Below, one piece after another: positions 1-5,713 of a stretch of 9,839 nt of DNA. Source of the stretch: Candidatus Altarchaeota archaeon (GTDB lineage: Archaea > SpSt-1190); the NCBI GenBank assembly GCA_018221025.1, contig JAAOXX010000052.1, positions 1 through 9,839 of the forward strand. The letters are read 5' to 3'. Position 1 is the first letter of the stretch; every line of letters starts with the position of its first letter. A model generated the notes under the pieces. The model had not been told where the DNA came from. It made no database searches and saw nothing but the letters and a program-made list of their open reading frames with translations. Made by a program: the position numbers and the translations under genes.

Positions 1-131
1 AATATGGAAAGCCATCCAGTTTTTCCTAGTACCGGATAAACAAATACGAGTGTTATGGCTAGAGCCGAGATTAAGAGATGTTTTAGCTCCTCTTCTCCAA
101 AGCCGAACACTTGCTTTCTGGAATACACCAT
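1..131 (-). CDS. N-terminal fragment of a probable membrane protein (possibly M50 family metalloprotease)
   Basis: The minus strand is open from an ATG at 131-129 to the window edge, giving 43 codons and no stop. The peptide starts MVYSRKQVFGFGEEELKHLL and continues into a hydrophobic stretch (about residues 19-35, ISALAITLVFVYPVLG) that looks like a first transmembrane helix. A short basic/acidic lead containing an 'F-x-E-E-E-L-x-x-L-L-I-S' pattern before the first helix resembles the N-terminus of archaeal site-2-protease-like (M50) membrane proteins. No catalytic HExxH lies within the visible part, so that family call is only a guess. The gene is divergent from the 161-655 gene across a 29-base gap. 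On its strand a TATA-like AATTAAAA lies at about 156-149, roughly 23 bases before the ATG, which supports this start. Confidence 0.5.
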   Translation of the reverse strand, partial: MVYSRKQVFGFGEEELKHLLISALAITLVFVYPVLGKTGWLSI

Positions 132-160
132 TATTAAAAATGTGAGGCTTTTAATTGGTT
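132..160. promoter_or_regulatory. Divergent promoter gap, membrane protein / hypothetical gene
   Basis: This 29-base AT-rich gap lies between two divergent starts. For the plus gene, the box A-like TTATTAAAAA at 131-140 is centred about 25 bases before ATG 161. For the minus gene, AATTAAAA at 156-149 is centred about 23 bases before ATG 131. No Shine-Dalgarno sequence is seen for either, consistent with leaderless transcripts. Confidence 0.45.
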
Positions 161-655
161 ATGGCGCTCCATTGGATTTCTCAAGACAGGTTTTTGGAAC
201 TTGTTGAAAAGATATTTGGGCTCTTAGTCATTATTCCTGGAGACGATGAAGACGAATCTAAAAAAATAACGAGATCGATGGAAAAACTATTGCGAAAAGT
301 CAGTGAACAACTGCAGGGAGATACTAACTACGCATTTTCACTGGACCTCAATGGAAAGGTGGATGAAAGTACAATTCCAGTTTACTTCATGAAAGAGTTT
401 GATTACTGGGACGAGTCGAGTTGTGTTGGACTTGTTAGAATTGTTCCAATTGGCCATCCAGATAATCCGATACTTTCTGAGAGAGAACCTGAAGCCATGG
501 GTTCTAAATTATTTGGTGAGCAAGGCGTTGCAAGAATTAAGCACTTGACGTGGCTTGTTTGGAATGCAAAGCTTGCCAGTAGTGGGGATGAGAGTGCTCA
601 GGAAAAAATCGATATGTCAAATGAAGAGCTTGGAAATTCTTCTGATTCGCTCTAA
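161..655 (+). CDS. Hypothetical protein, 164 aa
   Basis: I do not recognise this family. ATG 161 is chosen over an in-frame TTG at 155 because a TATA-like box at 131-140 sits 25 bases before it, the spacing seen at other genes here. The 164-residue product begins MALHWISQDRFLELVEKIFG, which is probably an amphipathic helix, and then has a short hydrophobic strand (LLVIIPG). A charged helical part follows (EDESKKITRSMEKLLRKVSE), then a mixed alpha/beta core with aromatic-rich segments (YFMKEFDYWDE, about residues 75-85; LTWLVWNAK, about 130-138). The tail is acidic and Ser-rich and looks disordered. There is no signal peptide, convincing membrane helix or cysteine motif. It ends convergently on the Topo VI A gene with overlapping stop codons. 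It reads as a real gene from its continuous frame, balanced composition and promoter position. Confidence 0.65.
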   Translation: MALHWISQDRFLELVEKIFGLLVIIPGDDEDESKKITRSMEKLLRKVSEQLQGDTNYAFSLDLNGKVDESTIPVYFMKEFDYWDESSCVGLVRIVPIGHPDNPILSEREPEAMGSKLFGEQGVARIKHLTWLVWNAKLASSGDESAQEKIDMSNEELGNSSDSL

Positions 656-1746
656 GGCAGGAACTCCTTATTTTCAATTTTTTCAGGAAGATATGTTTCA
701 CTAACGAATTTCAAGTGCTTCTGGGCAAGAGCCTCTTGCTCCGCTTTTACTTTCTTCTTAATCATCATTTTGATTTCAGTCTCCCATAATTTGTGTTTGA
801 ACCATGGATACTTTAAGAGGTCATGCGCACGCTTCAAGTCGACGTCCTTTGCACGAATGATTGCGTTTTCCAATTCATAGTGGTAGATGTCGCTGATTGT
901 TAAGCCAAGAAACTGGGTTGCTGGAGTTCCTAGTTTTGAGGATACGTGTGCTAAATTCATACTTCCAATTTTAATAACACTGTAAATATACCATCCATAT
1001 GGGTCACTATCAGTGAATGCATATACTGGCAACTTAAATTGTGCATTCAATTTGTGAATCAGGCGTCTAATTCCACGGGCCGCCTGCCCCTGAGTCCCAA
1101 TCAATATACAATTGTGTTTCTTCCAAAACTTGTCTTCATGAAGCCTATCAAATGTTGCGTTCTTCTCGACAACCAACATATAATCGGCGTTTATATCTTT
1201 GAATTTTATGTTTTCAACGTTTCCAGGAATTGCCCATCCACCGCTCCCGAGTTTACTCCAATTAATCTCATCTCCCCTGTCCTCAATAATTACACCGCCA
1301 GCAGCGACTCCACGTCTATCGGCATTAATGTGCAACTCATCCCTGAGAATATCGAGGGCAACTTCCAAGTCTACGAATGTAGAATCACTTTCTCCCTGCT
1401 CTTCGAAAGTTGTTTCCTTAGAATTCTTAATTGTGTGTTTCAAACTGTAATATGCCTCCCTGAGGCTTGCATGTACATCTTCATCAAGCAATTGCTTGGA
1501 AAATGCTGCAACAAGGAGGGTTTGCATAAATTTACGCGCATGAGCGACGTTTATGAAAAAACGCTTAGAAGTCTTATCCCCAAGGCTCAAAAGTCCCTTA
1601 TCTTGATTCCAAATGACGTTAGAGCTTCCTCTGATTGGTATTTTGATGAATGGATTATCTCCTCGGCCTATTGTGTCCAATATTTCTTCGCTGAGCTTTT
1701 CTATTCGTTTCTTGGATTCTGCTCTTTCCACATTCAATTTAGACAC
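652..1746 (-). CDS. top6A: DNA topoisomerase VI subunit A (Spo11-like)
   Basis: This is the catalytic A subunit of the type IIB topoisomerase, which cuts both DNA strands through a 5'-phosphotyrosyl link and works as an A2B2 complex with the ATPase subunit B. The 364-aa length is normal. The winged-helix CAP domain contains SLREAYYS, whose second Tyr (about residue 100) is the expected catalytic residue. The Toprim domain shows its acidic residues: E194 in VVEKNATFD, and D246 and D248 in FTDSDPYGW. An N-terminal GRGDNPFIKIP segment also fits the family. The annotated start is GTG at 1746-1744. A GTG at codon 6 (1731) may be the true start, because a TTTTTTAAAA box at 1760-1751 is centred 25 bases before it. 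Subunit B, often adjacent in archaea, is not on either side within the window. Confidence 0.95.
   Translation of the reverse strand: MSKLNVERAESKKRIEKLSEEILDTIGRGDNPFIKIPIRGSSNVIWNQDKGLLSLGDKTSKRFFINVAHARKFMQTLLVAAFSKQLLDEDVHASLREAYYSLKHTIKNSKETTFEEQGESDSTFVDLEVALDILRDELHINADRRGVAAGGVIIEDRGDEINWSKLGSGGWAIPGNVENIKFKDINADYMLVVEKNATFDRLHEDKFWKKHNCILIGTQGQAARGIRRLIHKLNAQFKLPVYAFTDSDPYGWYIYSVIKIGSMNLAHVSSKLGTPATQFLGLTISDIYHYELENAIIRAKDVDLKRAHDLLKYPWFKHKLWETEIKMMIKKKVKAEQEALAQKHLKFVSETYLPEKIENKEFLP
669..683 (+). terminator. T-rich tract, possible archaeal terminator for the 161-655 gene
   Basis: Fourteen bases after the stop at 655 the plus strand has TTATTTTCAATTTTTT. Archaeal RNA polymerase can terminate at U-rich tracts without a hairpin. 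The tract also encodes Lys/Glu/Asn residues near the C-terminus of the opposing Topo VI A gene, so it may simply reflect that coding. Confidence 0.25.
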
Positions 1747-1789
1747 ACCCTTTTAAAAAACTATTTTAGTTACCATGCCATAATCTGAT
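1747..1789. promoter_or_regulatory. Divergent promoter, top6A / acyl-CoA synthetase beta
   Basis: The gap is 43 bases and AT-rich. On the plus strand a CTATTTTAG element (1761-1769) is centred about 25 bases before ATG 1790. On the minus strand TTTTTTAAAA (1760-1751) lies 25 bases before the codon-6 GTG of top6A and only about 9 bases before the annotated GTG. Neither gene has a convincing Shine-Dalgarno sequence, so leaderless starts are likely. Confidence 0.45.
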
Positions 1790-2365
1790 ATGAACTTGTC
1801 TGAATCACTTGAACTGCTATCAAAATACAAAATTAAGACTTCCGGTAAATTAGTCAGTCTTGAACAAGCGCTTAAACTACCTCGTCCCGCAGTTTTGAAG
1901 GCCGATACAATTGAACACAAGAAAGACAAAGGACTGGTTTTTGTTGGACTCGTTACTGATGACGAAATCAAGTTTGCATATAATAAAATTTCAAAAAAAT
2001 ATCCCGTTTTTGGCCAACCACTTATTGAGGGTTTTGAACTGATGATTGGGGCTCTTGAAGACCCGATTTTTGGAAAGACCGTAATGGTTGGTTTTGGGGG
2101 TACATACACTGAGCTATTCAAAGATGTCTCATTTAGGGCAGTTCCTTTAACACGAAATGATGCTGAGACAATGCTGTCTGAACTGAAAATCTACAAGGTT
2201 TTTGAAGGATTTAGAGGAAAAACACTCAACAAACAGCCGGTTATTGATGCTTTAATTGGTCTATCAAATATGTGCGAGAGGGTGGACTTCAAGGAAGCCG
2301 ATATAAACCCGCTCATGATAGGTGAATATGGGGCCCTCGCGGTCGACGCCAGAGTGATTATGTGA
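1790..2365 (+). CDS. Acetate/acyl-CoA synthetase (ADP-forming) beta-type subunit, ATP-grasp
   Basis: This protein matches the beta subunit (ATP-grasp_5 type) of ADP-forming acyl-CoA synthetases. These convert acyl-CoA, ADP and phosphate to acid, CoA and ATP in archaeal fermentation, using a phosphohistidine relay between alpha and beta subunits. Family landmarks are the IEHKKDKG segment with His43 (equivalent to the phosphorylated beta-His in 'HKSDxGG'), the ELMIGALEDPIFGKTVMVGF core (residues 83-102), the following GGTYTELFKDVSFR, and EADINPLMI near the C-terminus (169-177). At 191 aa it is about 40 residues shorter than the roughly 230-aa family norm, mainly at the N-terminus and between His43 and the core. 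No alpha (CoA-binding) subunit is adjacent, so the partner must be encoded elsewhere. Its stop overlaps the next start by four bases (GTGA), implying co-transcription. Confidence 0.85.
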   Translation: MNLSESLELLSKYKIKTSGKLVSLEQALKLPRPAVLKADTIEHKKDKGLVFVGLVTDDEIKFAYNKISKKYPVFGQPLIEGFELMIGALEDPIFGKTVMVGFGGTYTELFKDVSFRAVPLTRNDAETMLSELKIYKVFEGFRGKTLNKQPVIDALIGLSNMCERVDFKEADINPLMIGEYGALAVDARVIM

Positions 2366-2961
2366 TAGTTGTATTTGATTTAGATGGTACATTGGTTGAT
2401 GCGTCAGTTCTACACGCTAAAATTTTGTCTAAAATTGTTGGTAAAAAAATTGATGCGAGTGAAATTTATTCCTCAAGTTCTCTAAAGTTTCTCGTTATGG
2501 AAAATCTTCCTCGTGGAAAATGGAGTTCAATTAAGGATTTGACTCGACAACACGAATCTGAAATGATTAAGAATGTTAAGCTCACTGAACCAATGCCCGG
2601 AGTCCACAAGATGCTCCAAGACACACATTTCAAGAAAGCCCTATTTACTTCTGCAAACAAAAGGCTCGCGAATGCCCTACTTGACCACGTGGGTTTGAAA
2701 GGATACTTTGATATTATAATTACTGCTAGTGATGTTTCCAAATCAAAACCCGACCCAGAAGGATTGTATTTGATTTCAAACCAGTCTCATGAGGATAATA
2801 TGGTAATGATTGGAAATAGTGATAGGGATTTATTGGCCGCTAAAAAGGCAGGGGCTATCCCTATTTTATTTACTCCGTCCAAGGAATCCACTTCTGTAGC
2901 AGAATATGTTGTAACTGATTTGAGGGAATTGCCTGAGCTTGTTGCGAGTCTAGAACAATAG
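2362..2961 (+). CDS. HAD-superfamily phosphatase (phosphoglycolate phosphatase-like)
   Basis: This is a cytosolic HAD hydrolase of 199 aa with a small helical cap (about residues 14-80). Motif I is FDLDGTLVD, with nucleophile D6 and acid/base D8. Motif II is LFTSANK (T96/S97). Motif III is K129 in SKSKPDPEG. Motif IV is GNSDRDLLAA, with D156. The first acidic residue of the usual GDxxxD motif is Asn (N152) here, which may weaken Mg2+ binding, although D154 and D156 remain. The substrate cannot be read from sequence; phosphoglycolate, nucleotides or sugar phosphates are all possible. The start is a GTG inside a GTGA overlap with the preceding gene, so translation is probably coupled. A weak GTGAT at 2354-2358 may act as a ribosome-binding site. 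Confidence 0.88.
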   Translation: MIVVFDLDGTLVDASVLHAKILSKIVGKKIDASEIYSSSSLKFLVMENLPRGKWSSIKDLTRQHESEMIKNVKLTEPMPGVHKMLQDTHFKKALFTSANKRLANALLDHVGLKGYFDIIITASDVSKSKPDPEGLYLISNQSHEDNMVMIGNSDRDLLAAKKAGAIPILFTPSKESTSVAEYVVTDLRELPELVASLEQ

Positions 2962-2966
2962 TAGTG

Positions 2967-2975
2967 TTTTTAAAG
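2967..2975 (+). promoter_or_regulatory. TATA box (box A) for the L15e operon
   Basis: TTTTTAAAG is centred 25 bases before ATG 2996. This places the predicted transcription start at or within a few bases of the start codon. No Shine-Dalgarno sequence lies between them, so the L15e mRNA is probably leaderless. The box starts six bases after the HAD gene stop, separating the two transcription units. Confidence 0.6.
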
Positions 2976-2995
2976 CTTAGATTTTAGTTCGGTTA

Positions 2996-3556
2996 ATGGG
3001 GTACTTGAAGTATGTTCGTGAAGCTTGGAAGAAACCAAAAAATCTCCAAGAAAAATTAATTGTATGGAGGCGTGAGTCTGTATTGACCCGTGTTGAAAAA
3101 CCAACTCGCATTGATAGGGCAAGAAATGCAGGTTACAAGGCAAAACAAGGCTTCGTTATTGTAAGAGTTAGAGTGCTTCGTGGTGGTAGGACGAGGCCAA
3201 GGTTTACGAGTGGAAGAAAACCAAGTAAGATGGGTATGCTCAAATATTATCCAAAAAAGAGTCTTCAGTGGATTGCTGAGGAAAAAACTTCTCGAAAGTA
3301 TCCAAATCTTGAGGTTCTTAACAGTTATTGGGTGGGGGAGGATGGAATGTACACTTGGTTTGAAACCATTTTAGTGGACCCAAATCATCCGTCCATTAGA
3401 AAGGATCCAGAACTTAAGTGGATTGCAATGAAACCTAATACTAGGAGAGTGTATAGGGGATTGACGTCTGCTGGAAAAAAGAGTCGTGGATTGGCTTACA
3501 AGGGAAATTATAAGGTTCATCCAAGTATTGCCGCCAATAAAGGTAAAGGTAAATAG
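2996..3556 (+). CDS. rpl15e: Large-subunit ribosomal protein L15e
   Basis: This is the archaeal/eukaryotic 50S protein eL15, a basic rRNA-binding protein. The 186-aa product is slightly shorter than the usual 190-200. Hallmarks are the N-terminal MGYLKYVREAWKKP, the conserved RARNAGYKAKQGFVIVRVRV segment (41-60) followed by RGG, the NSYWVGEDGMYTWFE block (109-123) leading into ILVDPNHPSI, and the C-terminal RGLTSAGKKSRGL (154-166) with a Lys/Gly-rich tail. It is the first gene of a cluster that continues with only one base between its stop (3554-3556) and the next TTG start. L15e leading an RNase P/exosome-linked gene set is a recurring archaeal arrangement. Confidence 0.97.
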   Translation: MGYLKYVREAWKKPKNLQEKLIVWRRESVLTRVEKPTRIDRARNAGYKAKQGFVIVRVRVLRGGRTRPRFTSGRKPSKMGMLKYYPKKSLQWIAEEKTSRKYPNLEVLNSYWVGEDGMYTWFETILVDPNHPSIRKDPELKWIAMKPNTRRVYRGLTSAGKKSRGLAYKGNYKVHPSIAANKGKGK

Positions 3557-3557
3557 T

Positions 3558-3938
3558 TTGATAAAATCGTTGGGTGTCAGAATAATTGTCCATGCTACCG
3601 AAGACGATAAGCGAATAAAGTCTGCGGCTGAAAAACTTTTTGGAGTGGGTTTTAGTACTGAAACATATATGGGTCATTGGGACAACCCCATTACTATGAT
3701 GAGCGCAAAAATTAAAGGGGGGGTGCTTCTTGAAGAAATCAAAAAATCCCTAATAATTGAGAACTTCGAAACTCAGAGTGGGGATGGTTCCTTCTTTTTT
3801 AGACTCAGTAAATCCGGAGTTTTGAGGGGTGTTTTTGAGTCGGGAGACGACGTGAGAATAAAGGTTAAACTTCGAGTTCCAAAGGGACAGACAGTTTCCA
3901 CGTATATGGAGACTTTCTGGAAGGGCAAAGTCTTGTAA
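3558..3938 (+). CDS. RNA-binding protein, predicted exosome-associated (PF01877 / COG1325 type)
   Basis: This 126-aa protein matches the archaeal family predicted from gene neighbourhood to work with the RNA exosome. Family landmarks are VRIIVHATEDDKRI near the N-terminus, the GHWDNPITMMSAKIK segment (about residues 40-54) corresponding to the conserved 'GhxGNPI..l.a.ikkk', and FFFRLSKSGVLRG followed by GDDVRIKVKLR (about 87-111). The TTG at 3558, one base after the L15e stop, is preferred because it puts V-R-x-x-V-H-A-T-E-D about seven residues from the N-terminus, as in relatives. An earlier in-frame ATG at 3486 would overlap L15e by 71 bases and add residues with no family match. Two AGGT repeats at 3541-3550 could aid initiation. 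The exact biochemical role is not established by sequence. Confidence 0.85.
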   Translation: MIKSLGVRIIVHATEDDKRIKSAAEKLFGVGFSTETYMGHWDNPITMMSAKIKGGVLLEEIKKSLIIENFETQSGDGSFFFRLSKSGVLRGVFESGDDVRIKVKLRVPKGQTVSTYMETFWKGKVL

Positions 3939-3945
3939 AGGATAA

Positions 3946-3961
3946 AACCCTGTAAAGGGTT
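3946..3961 (+). repeat. Short perfect hairpin in the gap before the PHP gene
   Basis: AACCCT-GTAA-AGGGTT forms a perfect 6-bp stem with a 4-base loop, 7 bases after the stop of the RNA-binding protein gene. It is part of a near-tandem repeat, TGTAAAGGATAAA (3934-3946) and TGTAAAGGGTTAAA (3951-3964). It lies just upstream of, and slightly into, the candidate TATA box of the next gene, so it could be an operator or a weak attenuator. Confidence 0.45.
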
Positions 3962-3967
3962 AAATGT
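3960..3967 (+). promoter_or_regulatory. Candidate internal promoter (box A) for the PHP gene
   Basis: TTAAATGT is centred 25 bases before ATG 3989, matching the box-to-start spacing of other genes here. The gap of 50 bases is also larger than elsewhere in the cluster, which supports an internal promoter. Confidence 0.35.
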
Positions 3968-3988
3968 AAGATTTGCCATTTATTTTTT

Positions 3989-4597
3989 ATGCGAGTTGAT
4001 TTTCATGTTCATACCGACCACGGTGTTGGTAAAAATACACCGGCTGAAATGGCTGCTATTGCAAAGAAAAGAGGTCTTCATGCAATTGCTATAACTGATC
4101 TTGGTGTGCTAAAGGGCTGGAAACAGTTTAAGCCAAAAAATTTTGTTATTATTCCCGGACTCGAGGTTTTAACTACTGAAGGGCGAGTTCTTATTTATGG
4201 TCCCGATGAATTGCCAGAGCACAGAAGCTTAGACCATATTATTAGATGGGCAAAACGAAAAGATTACCTAGTTGTCCCTTCACATTTTAATGATGAAAGC
4301 AGGGGATCTCTTGGTGATAAGGCACTGAAGCTTTTCAAGGTTGTTGAGGCAATAAATGGAACTACGTCTCCAGGAGTTTGCAAGGATGCTGTTATGAAGT
4401 GTACATCGGCTGGAGTAAAATTTATGTGCAATAGTGGTGCCCGTTCCGTCTCAGGATTGGGGGATTTTTACAATAATGTTAAGATTAAAACGGATAGTTG
4501 GGAAGAAATAATCCGTGAAGTTAAAAAAGGAAATTTTGAACCAAGGATTAAATTCCCTGGACTGGCCGACCAGATTCGACACCGCTTCAAGTTGTGA
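3989..4597 (+). CDS. PHP-domain protein with incomplete metal site
   Basis: The 202-aa protein has a PHP-type TIM-barrel fold, the family of metal-dependent phosphoesterases and nucleases. It opens with VDFHVHTDHG, giving H6 and H8. It then has AIAKKRGLHAIAITD (23-37), IIPGLEV with E59, VVPSHFND with H99 and VVEAINGTT (118-126). Compared with canonical members, the His of 'ITDH' is Leu38, and the 'SDAH' motif is S149-G-A-R152, so three typical ligands are missing. It may bind fewer metals or be a non-catalytic relative. RNase P protein Rpp30, two genes downstream, has a related PHP-like barrel, so the operon encodes two barrels of this superfamily. The next start (4602) is four bases past its stop. 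The substrate is unknown. Confidence 0.8.
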   Translation: MRVDFHVHTDHGVGKNTPAEMAAIAKKRGLHAIAITDLGVLKGWKQFKPKNFVIIPGLEVLTTEGRVLIYGPDELPEHRSLDHIIRWAKRKDYLVVPSHFNDESRGSLGDKALKLFKVVEAINGTTSPGVCKDAVMKCTSAGVKFMCNSGARSVSGLGDFYNNVKIKTDSWEEIIREVKKGNFEPRIKFPGLADQIRHRFKL

Positions 4598-4601
4598 TTT
4601 T

Positions 4602-5117
4602 ATGATAAGTGTTATGAGATATGGACACCGAATTGGCAGAGACAAGCGAACCACTACTCACGTTGGTCTTGTAGCTCGTGCATTTGGTGCAGACGAATTT
4701 GTTTTAGTTGGAATGGACAGCACCCCTCTCAAAACACTCGAAAATGTAGTTGATAATTGGGGTGGCGATTTCCGTGCAATCCGTATCAAAAATTGGAGAA
4801 AATTCCTCAGGGACTTTAGCGGGGTTAAAATCCATTTGACGATGTACGGCTTACCTCTTAATAAAATACTTTCAAAAATTAAAGCGGATTATACGAAGTC
4901 AAAGAACTTGTTGGTTTTTGTTGGGGCGGAAAAGGTTCCTCCTGAGGTCTATGAACTCTGTGACTACAACGTAGCAGTTGGAAACCAACCACACAGTGAG
5001 ATTGCCGCTCTTGCAGTTTTTCTGGACCACTTTGTAGATGCTCAATCAATCGGTTTTGATGGGGCTGTACTACGAGTTGAACCACAGGCTCGCGGGAAAA
5101 AAGTGGTCAAACTATAA
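4602..5117 (+). CDS. trm56: tRNA (cytidine(56)-2'-O)-methyltransferase, aTrm56
   Basis: This SPOUT-class methylase uses S-adenosylmethionine to methylate the 2'-OH of C56 in the tRNA T-loop, stabilising the elbow. The 171-aa product begins MISVMRYGHRIGRDKR and runs into TTTHVGLVARAFGA (17-30), the family signature. LTMYG (79-83) and the C-terminal knot (105-144: VFVGAEKVPPEVYELCD, then NVAVGNQPHSEIAALA) form the SAM-binding and dimer surface. ATG 4602 is chosen because it puts RxGHRxxRDKR at the N-terminus as in relatives; the open frame extends upstream to 4515 but overlaps the PHP gene without family similarity. A GTGAT lies three bases before the start and overlaps the PHP stop, so translation is probably coupled. 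It sits between the PHP gene and two RNase P genes, in a tRNA-maturation setting. Confidence 0.93.
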   Translation: MISVMRYGHRIGRDKRTTTHVGLVARAFGADEFVLVGMDSTPLKTLENVVDNWGGDFRAIRIKNWRKFLRDFSGVKIHLTMYGLPLNKILSKIKADYTKSKNLLVFVGAEKVPPEVYELCDYNVAVGNQPHSEIAALAVFLDHFVDAQSIGFDGAVLRVEPQARGKKVVKL

Positions 5118-5126
5118 TATTATTAA
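5117..5126 (+). promoter_or_regulatory. Candidate internal promoter for the RNase P pair
   Basis: The AT-rich ATATTATTAA begins at the last base of the trm56 stop and is centred about 26 bases before GTG 5147. The 29-base gap has no clear Shine-Dalgarno sequence apart from AAGGG at 5139-5143. Confidence 0.3.
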
Positions 5127-5146
5127 GTTCTCTGATTCAAGGGTTT

Positions 5147-5713
5147 GTGGACTTCATAGACGTGTTTGCCGGTGAACTCAACAAAAAAAAGATGGAAACC
5201 GCTAATAAGCTTGGAATAAAAATATCGCCCGGACACTTTTCGGTTTTAATAACGCGAGACAAGGGTCTTATTCGGCAGAAGCGAAGGCAAACTGACTTCA
5301 TATCGGTTAGACCAACGAGTAAACAAGATATGAATGCCTTGCTGACTGATACTTTCTATGACTTCGTAATCGTTGACTCATTCTTGTTGGGAAAGCGAAA
5401 TGTGCGAATGGCGAAGAGATATGAGACTTCAATTGCTGTTCCTGTATCTGATGCATTTTCACTCAAGAAATCCAGTATTTTGCGTATTCAGAAAAACTTA
5501 CTTAGAGCCCAAGAATTTGGAGGTTCACTATTATTGTGTACTGGGGCGGAAGACGCGTCTCAGATTCGTTCAGGATACGACCTAGTGTCGATTGGTGTTT
5601 TGCTTGGTCTTAAACCAGACTATGCTCAAAAAGCCGTCCGTCAGATTCCAAATGCAATAATCATGAGAAATCAAAAACGGTCTAAACAAGATGTGTGGGG
5701 GGTTACTAAATGA
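5147..5713 (+). CDS. rnp3: RNase P protein component 3 (Rpp30)
   Basis: This is a protein subunit of archaeal RNase P, which with the catalytic RNA removes 5' leaders from pre-tRNAs. Rpp30 has a PHP-like TIM barrel without the full metal site and pairs with Pop5 to support catalysis. The product is 188 aa against a usual 210-240. It starts MDFIDVFAGE, has FVIVDSFLLGKRNVRMAKRY (73-92) and SIAVPVSDAF (95-104), and then the diagnostic C-terminal half: ILRIQKNLLRAQEFGGSLLL (111-130), GYDLVSIGVLLGL (143-155) and IPNAIIMRNQKR (167-178). These align in order with the region from 'HVLAKLMVKKNVALGFSL' to 'YPEIILKRLK' of Pyrococcus Rpp30 as I recall it. The start is GTG; an internal GTG at codon 6 is less likely. 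Its stop overlaps the Pop5 start (ATGA). Confidence 0.9.
   Translation: MDFIDVFAGELNKKKMETANKLGIKISPGHFSVLITRDKGLIRQKRRQTDFISVRPTSKQDMNALLTDTFYDFVIVDSFLLGKRNVRMAKRYETSIAVPVSDAFSLKKSSILRIQKNLLRAQEFGGSLLLCTGAEDASQIRSGYDLVSIGVLLGLKPDYAQKAVRQIPNAIIMRNQKRSKQDVWGVTK

Noticed and set aside
1039..1788. Long open frame (249 codons) on the plus strand opposite top6A
   Set aside because: It is fully antisense to a confidently identified gene, its translation is rich in Cys, Ile and Phe with no family look, and it has no promoter or ribosome-binding site.
1753..2121. Minus-strand open frame of 122 codons opposite the acyl-CoA synthetase beta gene
   Set aside because: It is antisense to a recognised gene, Ser/Pro-rich without domain similarity, and would cover the divergent promoter of top6A.
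3486..3557. Upstream extension of the RNA-binding protein to an in-frame ATG at 3486
   Set aside because: It would overlap L15e by 71 bases, and the added residues do not match the family. TTG 3558 gives the expected N-terminus.
4515..4601. Upstream extension of Trm56 to an ATG at 4515
   Set aside because: It overlaps the PHP gene coding and adds 29 residues with no Trm56 similarity. ATG 4602 places the signature motif correctly.
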